Assembly: GCA_964252015.1 (NCBI GenBank)
Contig: CAXULW010000002.1
Span: forward strand, 124,001-188,000
Source of the DNA: CAXSBR01 sp964252015
GTDB lineage: Bacteria; Actinomycetota; Actinomycetes; Mycobacteriales; Jatrophihabitantaceae
Length of the DNA stretch: 64,000 nucleotides
Reading direction: 5' to 3'
In this document: positions 60,051 to 64,000 of the stretch, piece by piece
Layout: each line of letters begins with the position of its first letter
Numbering within the stretch: position 1 is the stretch's first letter
Position numbers and translations under genes: made by a program
Notes under the pieces: generated by a model
Databases searched by the model: none
Told to the model about the DNA's origin: nothing
What the model saw: the letters and a program-made list of their open reading frames with translations, nothing else

Positions 60051-63000
60051 ATGGCCAATTCGCAGCAAGCGGAGCCGCGCGTCACGGAGCTGACCCAGTC
60101 AATCCGCCTCGCGACGACAATGACCGGCGGGGTCAGTTTGGCCATCTGGATGGGCGGAGTGGCCCGCAAGATCAACCTGCTGTCGCAAGCCTCGGACTGG
60201 CGCAAAAAGAACCTATTGCCAGCGCAATGGAGGTCCGATGACGAGACCCAAAAGGTTCTGGAGCTGTACTTCAAACTCATCGACCTGCTCGACGTGACCG
60301 TCGATACCGATGTCCTTTCCGGCACGAGCGCGGGCGGAATCAACGCCGCACTGCTCGGGTACTGCCGCGCGGCCCATTGCGACCTGGGCACGCTACGCGG
60401 GATGTGGCTCGACCTCGGCTCACTTATCGACCTGCTTCGTAACCCGACGGACGCGCAGATTCCTTCGCTGATGTATGGCGATCAGAAGCTGTTCAATGAC
60501 CTTTACAAGGCGATCCCGACATTGACGCCGTGTAAGGAGGAATCGAAGCCCGACCGGACCCCGCGCACGACGGTGCTCATCACGACGACGCTCATCAACG
60601 GCGAGACCAGCCGGTTTACCGACTCCTATGGCACCTTGGTGCAGGACATCAACCACCGCGGACTTTTCACGTTCACCGAGGACAGCCTCAACGCGGAGAC
60701 GGCCCCGGCGCTTGCCCTGGCCGGTCGCAGCACCGCATCCTTCCCGGCCGCGTTCGAACCCGGCTTCGTCCCGTTCGATCAAGGAACGCCAGCGACGAAT
60801 CTGGTTCAACCGCGGCCGGCGATGTCGCGCTACGCGAACATCACCCGAGCCCACTGGGTCGCGGACGGCGGCTTGTTGGACAACCAGCCGCTGGACGTCA
60901 TGCTCGAGCGCATTTTTGACCGGCGCGCCAGTGGTCCCGTCCGCCGTGTCCTGCTGTTCGTGACTCCGAGCGCCGGGCCGAGCCCCGAGACGCTTCCACC
61001 GCCGCCGGTCGACGAGTTGACCGCGCCGCTGGGACTGGTTGACGGCCTGCTCAAGGATTTCGGCGCGGCGGTGAGCCAGTCGATCGCGTCGAGCCTGCGG
61101 GCGGTACACAATCACAGCGACCGGATCGACGCGCGGACGGAGTCGCGCGAACAGCTGGCCGCGCTGGCCAATCGCCTGGCCGACCCGCGGTTGTTGACCG
61201 TGGATGTGCTCGCGGACTACCGGTTCCGCGAGGCGGACATCCTGGCCCGCAAGGTGGTTGCCGCGCTGATGAGGCAGGCAAGCGCGTGGGCCGGAGAAGG
61301 GCTTGGTGGGAATGCCGGCATGCGCACGCTGCCCCCATCGTGGGCCACCGACCTCACCCAGCCCGACGTCGAGCAGCTATGCCGCGACGCCGTGGTCGCC
61401 GACCAACTCAGACGTGCGGTAGCCGCCGGCGGAGCCTCGTTGGAAACGACGCTGCCGGACACGATCGACGAACTGGTCGAGTTCGGTCGACCGGCCTTCG
61501 ACGAGGCCAAAGCCGCCGCTCTGACCGTGGTTCGTTGCGGATACCAGCTCGCCCGCACGCCCGACGATCGAAAGGGCTTGGCCGAGCTGACCCGGGCGGT
61601 ACACGCTTCCCGGCCCGAGGACACAGACAGCAACGGCGTGGCGCAGGTGGACGTCGACGCGTTCGTTCGCGACGAACTCGACCCGGAGGACAACGTCTAT
61701 TCCCGGGAGGCCCTGGCCGCGACCGCGGTCGCCCTGGCGCGGAAGTACCAAGCCAACCGGGCGGTAACCGCAGGCTCGTGGACGGATCTCGGGACCGCTC
61801 TGCTCCCGAGCCCGAGTGGGAAACTCCTACGCAGCTTGCTTACCCGAACCGTGGCTGAGCTGGCTGGTCGGCAGGCACCCGCCGCAGGTTCGCTCACGGC
61901 CCGGCGCACCGATGCCGCCAAGCAGCTGGGTACGTACTTGACCTACCTGGGGCTGACCGACGATGTAGCGGGCCCATCGGCACATGACGGCGGGCGTCGA
62001 CCTGCTGATCAGCCGCCCGATCGCGCAGCCACCGAGGTCGCGTTGCGCTTGTTCGATCTTGCCGCGACCCAGCGGGCGATGACCCCGATCGACGCGCCGG
62101 TCGATCAGCCGCTGGAACTCATCCAGCTCAGTGCTGATACGCGCACCCTGCTGGACCCGGCCCGCCAGACCGCGACCAGCAAACTCACCGGGGAGCAGCT
62201 GCACCACTTCGGCGCGTTCTACAAACGTTCCTGGCGGGCCAATGACTGGATGTGGGGGCGGTTGGACGGCGCGGGTTGGCTCGTGCATCTGCTGCTGGAT
62301 CCACGCCGGATTCAGACGATCGTCGACGCATCGGATGACCATCAGGGCGACAACGCGGCCTGGTTCGTGGGGCAGCTCGAGGCGATCTGCGGATCCTCGC
62401 TGCAGAACACCAAGAGGATCAACATCGCCCCGACCGGCGCGCCCGCGGACTACGTCACCGCTGAGAGAATCATGGCGGAACTCGCCTTCCTCGACGATCC
62501 CACGATGGCGATGCCGTTGAGTGTGCCGTTGACGTCGCTGTGGTTGGTTCAGGCCTGGCAGACGCACATCGCCGCCGAGGAGATTCCCGCTATCGTCGAC
62601 GCGATCTGCGATCCGGGCGACGGCTCCCAACGAAACGCGATCGCCACTCGACCGCCAGGACTAGCCGCGGAGTGGGTCCGAGACGTTCGCAAAGCCGCTG
62701 CGCCCGCTGCAGTCGCCGGCGGCGCGGCCGGAGCCGGCCAGGGGCGCCGGCACGTGCAAGCCGGCGCAGCGGTGCGAGTTCCGACGAGCAGTGGTCCACG
62801 CAGACATTCGGGGTCGATCAGATACCGAAGTGCCAAGCCCTCAGGCCCGCCGGCCGCTGGCCTCGGTCCGATTCCGCTAGACGCGGTTGCCGGCCTGTTG
62901 CGCAGTTGCCCGGTCCCGCAGGAAACCCTCGCCGACAACCGGGGAACGCCGCTGATGGTGCGCACGGTGGCGAAAGTGGCTGCCACCACCGCCGCCTGCG

Positions 63001-63674
63001 CCGGTTCGATCAAACAACTGCCGGGCGGCATCCGGCCCGCGCTCACGTCGCTGCACACCGTCACTCTCGCCGGGTACCGCGTCACGAATGGTGTCGGCGG
63101 CAAACTCCGCGCCATGATCCTGGCGGGTTTTGTCGCCCTGGTCCTCGGAATCGCGCTGGCGATCCAACAGACCGACCTGTTCGGTATCGCCGGCATGGGA
63201 CTGGCCGCCGCCGGCCTCTACCTCATCGTGATCGCGGCCTGGCAGTCGAGCAAATTGTTGTTCAACGCCGTCGTCTCGGTCACGCTCACCGCGGCGGTCG
63301 CATCCCTGGCCCTGCCCACCGTGCGCCGCGGCCTGTTCGGCGGCACGTCCAAGACGGACGTCGGCGTCGTCGGTCGCGCGGTCCCCTGGCTCGGCAACGC
63401 CTGGTGGCACCCGCTCGTCGCCCTGCTCGCGTTCCTTCTGGCCCCAGCCCTGCTGGCGATAATCTTCGACGCCGTCCGGCATCGTCAGCCCAAGCCCGTC
63501 GATCCGAAGAAGCAGCCAAGCGCGGACCGGCGGCCCGCCATCACGCCAGCAGACGACCGGTCTTCGCACCGCACCACGTCGGCCAAGAGCCCCGGCGCGG
63601 CAAGTCAGCCAGCTCAGGTGCCAACTTCCGCCAATGCCCCTGCGGATCGGGCTACGAAGGTCAACGCTGGTTAG
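60051..63674 (+). CDS. Patatin-like phospholipase with DUF3376-type extension and C-terminal membrane segments
   Basis: 1207 aa. Patatin domain in the first 300 residues: GGVSLAIWMGG (oxyanion loop), VLSGTSAGGINAALLG with nucleophile Ser93, and HWVADGGLLDNQP with catalytic Asp272. A long alpha-helical middle (about 330-880) matches the DUF3376 layout of actinobacterial patatins. Around 1020-1150 lie four hydrophobic segments (MILAGFVALVLGIALAIQQ, GMGLAAAGLYLIVIAAW, LFNAVVSVTLTAAVASLAL, HPLVALLAFLLAPALLAIIF), then a basic Pro/Ser tail. No signal peptide, so the catalytic part probably faces the cytoplasm. Acyl hydrolase activity on membrane lipids is expected. GGGGGGAAC precedes the ATG. Confidence 0.88.
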   Translation: MANSQQAEPRVTELTQSIRLATTMTGGVSLAIWMGGVARKINLLSQASDWRKKNLLPAQWRSDDETQKVLELYFKLIDLLDVTVDTDVLSGTSAGGINAALLGYCRAAHCDLGTLRGMWLDLGSLIDLLRNPTDAQIPSLMYGDQKLFNDLYKAIPTLTPCKEESKPDRTPRTTVLITTTLINGETSRFTDSYGTLVQDINHRGLFTFTEDSLNAETAPALALAGRSTASFPAAFEPGFVPFDQGTPATNLVQPRPAMSRYANITRAHWVADGGLLDNQPLDVMLERIFDRRASGPVRRVLLFVTPSAGPSPETLPPPPVDELTAPLGLVDGLLKDFGAAVSQSIASSLRAVHNHSDRIDARTESREQLAALANRLADPRLLTVDVLADYRFREADILARKVVAALMRQASAWAGEGLGGNAGMRTLPPSWATDLTQPDVEQLCRDAVVADQLRRAVAAGGASLETTLPDTIDELVEFGRPAFDEAKAAALTVVRCGYQLARTPDDRKGLAELTRAVHASRPEDTDSNGVAQVDVDAFVRDELDPEDNVYSREALAATAVALARKYQANRAVTAGSWTDLGTALLPSPSGKLLRSLLTRTVAELAGRQAPAAGSLTARRTDAAKQLGTYLTYLGLTDDVAGPSAHDGGRRPADQPPDRAATEVALRLFDLAATQRAMTPIDAPVDQPLELIQLSADTRTLLDPARQTATSKLTGEQLHHFGAFYKRSWRANDWMWGRLDGAGWLVHLLLDPRRIQTIVDASDDHQGDNAAWFVGQLEAICGSSLQNTKRINIAPTGAPADYVTAERIMAELAFLDDPTMAMPLSVPLTSLWLVQAWQTHIAAEEIPAIVDAICDPGDGSQRNAIATRPPGLAAEWVRDVRKAAAPAAVAGGAAGAGQGRRHVQAGAAVRVPTSSGPRRHSGSIRYRSAKPSGPPAAGLGPIPLDAVAGLLRSCPVPQETLADNRGTPLMVRTVAKVAATTAACAGSIKQLPGGIRPALTSLHTVTLAGYRVTNGVGGKLRAMILAGFVALVLGIALAIQQTDLFGIAGMGLAAAGLYLIVIAAWQSSKLLFNAVVSVTLTAAVASLALPTVRRGLFGGTSKTDVGVVGRAVPWLGNAWWHPLVALLAFLLAPALLAIIFDAVRHRQPKPVDPKKQPSADRRPAITPADDRSSHRTTSAKSPGAASQPAQVPTSANAPADRATKVNAG

Positions 63675-63791
63675 CCTGCGCCGGCGCGCGAATGTTCGCC
63701 TACCTCGGCACCGCCTGAGCCACCAGCATCCGGCTCTCGGCCATCCACGACTACTACCTCGAGTGCGGCATGTCGGCTCGCCGGATCGAAC

Positions 63792-64000
63792 TCACGCATA
63801 ACGCGCCGCGCCGGCGTTGGCGAGCGCGTCCGCCCGCTCGTTGCCTTCGTCGCCGGAATGGCCCTTGACCCAGTGCCAGTGCACCTGGTGGCGCGCGGCT
63901 TCCCGGTCGAGCTCTCGCCACAGATCGGCGTTCTTGACCGGCTTCTTGTCGGCCGTCACCCAGCCCCGTCGCTTCCAGTTGTGGATCCATTGGGTGATGC
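63792..64000 (-). CDS. rnhA: Ribonuclease HI, C-terminal part (5' end beyond window)
   Basis: Read on the minus strand from the window edge: ITQWIHNWKRRGW, then KKPVKNADLWRELDREA, VHWHWVKGHSGDEGNERADA and LANAGAARYA-stop at 63792. The blocks NADLW, WVKGHSG and NERAD (catalytic Asp) are diagnostic for RNase HI, which removes RNA from RNA-DNA hybrids. Only the last 69 codons are inside. The gap 63675-63791 shows nothing else. Confidence 0.93.
   Translation of the reverse strand, partial: ITQWIHNWKRRGWVTADKKPVKNADLWRELDREAARHQVHWHWVKGHSGDEGNERADALANAGAARYA

Noticed and set aside
62640..62900. Suspected frameshift in the patatin gene, where the protein turns Gly/Arg/Ser-rich
   Set aside because: The frame continues without a stop into convincing membrane helices, and the two other frames give no better family sequence, so a disordered linker is the simpler reading.

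Overview
The window is high-GC DNA (about 70% G+C by eye) from an actinobacterium in a draft assembly; a 100-N scaffold gap lies at 3546-3645. Markers pointing to Actinomycetota are a DevR/DevS-like two-component locus with an Acg-type nitroreductase and a universal stress protein, a 13E12/DUF222-type endonuclease relic, a DUF3376 patatin, an LPXTG surface protein and the actinobacterial form of the inositol cluster. Genus cannot be fixed from the sequence alone.

Region by region. (1) 1-6534: trehalose from glycogen, treX (5' end missing)-treY-treZ, with a polyphosphate kinase 2 gene inserted on the opposite strand; palindromic 74-bp tandem repeats flank the assembly gap after treY. (2) 6531-7783: a LysR regulator divergent from a 72-aa conserved-looking small protein. 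(3) 7845-15824: a CUT2 sugar ABC transporter (binding protein, permease, single-domain ATPase) with two Gfo/Idh/MocA dehydrogenases and a TIM-barrel isomerase, divergent from a LacI regulator whose 14-bp palindromic operator lies in the intergenic region. (4) 15808-26149: a nine-gene inositol catabolic operon (iolC, aldolase, iolB, iolD, iolA, iolE, iolG, iolH-like, tautomerase), divergent from a GntR regulator. A motif upstream of the -35 box is shared by the iolC promoter and the transporter binding-protein promoter and links regions 3 and 4 into one probable regulon. (5) 26347-35210: a third Gfo/Idh enzyme, ZapE-type ATPase, RibD-like reductase, DinB-like protein, a class B penicillin-binding lipoprotein, an ATP-dependent DNA ligase, a methyltransferase and an SDR. 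A 110-bp inverted relic of the ligase 5' end lies beyond the methyltransferase. (6) 35546-41850: a lipid-modification cluster (hydrolase, COG2907-type flavoprotein, DUF1365, two tandem cyclopropane-synthase-like methyltransferases, DUF1295 membrane protein), mostly joined by 4-bp overlaps. (7) 41841-48521: dormancy/redox-type stress locus. (8) 48612-54018: EamA exporter, aldo/keto reductase, acetyltransferase and a MarR-MFS-cytidylate-kinase-like operon. (9) 54141-63674: a 1555-aa glycine-rich, twelve-FN3-domain, LPXTG-anchored protein and a 1207-aa patatin-like membrane protein, separated by 1.2 kb of wreckage: a chimeric scar made of a patatin 5' fragment joined to a kinase 3' fragment, a broken DUF222 gene and mobile-element-like ends. 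(10) The window ends inside rnhA on the minus strand.

No tRNA, rRNA or CRISPR array was seen. The best leads are the shared inositol/transporter operator, the LacI operator, the palindromic tandem repeats at the gap, the chimeric scar, the ligase inverted relic, and the FN3/patatin surface region. None is demonstrated here to be a new system.
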